Part shown: positions 63,544-64,000 of the stretch, one piece after another
Numbering within the stretch: the stretch's first letter is position 1
How the letters are laid out: the number at the start of each line of letters is the position of its first letter
Source of the DNA: JTS-AC122 sp050246015
Lineage (GTDB): Bacteria > Planctomycetota > Phycisphaerae > Phycisphaerales > UBA1924
Direction of reading: 5' to 3'
Assembly: GCA_050246015.1 (NCBI GenBank)
Contig: JBFWWU010000021.1
Location: 4,856-68,855 of the forward strand
Length of the DNA stretch: 64,000 nt
Notes under the pieces: model-generated
What the model was told of the DNA's origin: nothing
Seen by the model: only the letters and a program-made list of their open reading frames with translations
Databases searched by the model: none
Made by a program: the position numbers and the translations under genes

Positions 63544-64000
63544 CGCCTGGTCTGAGGGGAGGGGCCGCTCTGGTACACTACGACGCCAGCAATCAAGCCC
63601 CCGAAGCAGGCCGTGGTCTCAGGGGAGGGGCCGCTCTGGTACACTTCAAGAAAGCGGCAACGACCGCATCGGGTCGCCGTGGTCTCAGGGGAGGGGCCGC
63701 TCTGGTACACTGGTCAGGTGCCGCTGCCAGCGCTGCAGCCCGCCGTGGTCTCGGGGGAGGGGCCGCTCTGGTACACTCCGAGCGCATGCAGCGCACCGGC
63801 TGGGAAGGCCGTGGTCTCGGGGGAGGGGCCGCTCTGGTACACTTCGTGATGCCAACGCCCCCGCCGCCAGGACGCCGTGGTCTCGGGGGAGGGGCCGCTC
63901 TGGTACACTGATCCCCCACGTGAGGCCGGGTCCTCCTATGCCGTGGTCTCGGGGGAGGGGCCGCTCTGGTACACTCGACGAGCGCGTGCTGACCTACGCC
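63544..64000 (-). CRISPR. CRISPR array, leader-distal end; continues past the window
   Basis: Seven repeats of 36 bp at 63544, 63610, 63676, 63742, 63808, 63874 and 63940 alternate with six unique 30-base spacers and part of a seventh, at a constant 66-base period. The plus-strand repeat starts GCCGTGGTCTC and ends CCGCTCTGGTACACT. Repeat position 12 is A in the three left copies and G in the four right copies. The leftmost copy has four mismatches, all in its first 11 bases, typical of the trailer-end repeat. I therefore place the leader to the right and transcription on the minus strand, where the repeat begins AGTGTACCAGAGCGG. A 36/30 geometry is most common in type II, V and VI systems; no cas gene is visible to decide. 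Confidence 0.93.

Noticed and set aside
63593..63919. Open frames with a 22-residue repeating unit at the right edge
   Set aside because: They are produced by the 66-base period of the CRISPR array; 66 is divisible by three, so any stop-free frame repeats.

Overview
The window is GC-rich chromosomal DNA that I read as coming from a planctomycete of the Phycisphaerae/Phycisphaerales type. The evidence is two DUF1501 gene pairs, one with a DUF1553-family protein and one with DUF1800, and four secreted proteins ending in a dockerin-like calcium loop followed by an aromatic stretch and a Gly-Cys type C-terminus (SQDFFDFL...FFSGC). This is inferred from gene content; there is no rRNA gene to confirm it.

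Layout. 1-4.4 kb: a 5'-truncated DUF1553 protein, its Tat-exported DUF1501 partner and a small lipoprotein. 4.4-13.8 kb: a secretin carrying a pilin-like C-terminal domain, a secreted hypothetical protein, a GNAT acetyltransferase, a DUF1428 protein, a TerC-family membrane protein, a DUF2934 protein and a two-gene ABC exporter. 14.1-18.9 kb, all on the minus strand: accB-accC and rpmI-rplT, then a separate fibro-slime-type surface protein whose ribosome binding site lies inside a long hairpin. 19-28 kb: an FbpB-like permease, a MEMO-family protein, purD, DUF1294, a large matrixin-like protease with PPC, PKD and Ig-like domains, and a dihydropyrimidinase.

28.5-41.5 kb: DUF1800-DUF1501, a fabF-like ketosynthase, a tyrosine phenol-lyase/tryptophanase, moaC, a Bfd-like [2Fe-2S] protein, a GH20 hexosaminidase, a hybrid histidine kinase with degenerate kinase boxes, a nucleotide-sugar epimerase/reductase and a MoxR ATPase. 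41.5-55.4 kb: a 1507-residue double amidohydrolase with a dispersed repeat embedded in its reading frame, a rhodanese, pabB, DUF1579, a HEAT-like protein, fabI and nadC. 55.7-61.6 kb: a cluster of secreted proteins, three with the Gly-Cys type tail, with an exact sigma-54 consensus promoter upstream of one gene. 61.8-63.2 kb: two small genes of unknown function separated by dispersed repeats. 63.54-64.0 kb: the leader-distal end of a CRISPR array (36-bp repeats, 30-bp spacers) that runs off the right edge; no cas gene is inside the window.

Most genes are housekeeping or envelope functions. The least ordinary elements are the CRISPR array, the sequestering hairpin at 15.76-15.81 kb, the sigma-54 promoter at 57.64 kb, the secretin-pilin fusion, the Gly-Cys tail family, and the repeat that became protein in the amidohydrolase. 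I found no tRNA, rRNA or insertion sequence that I could support.
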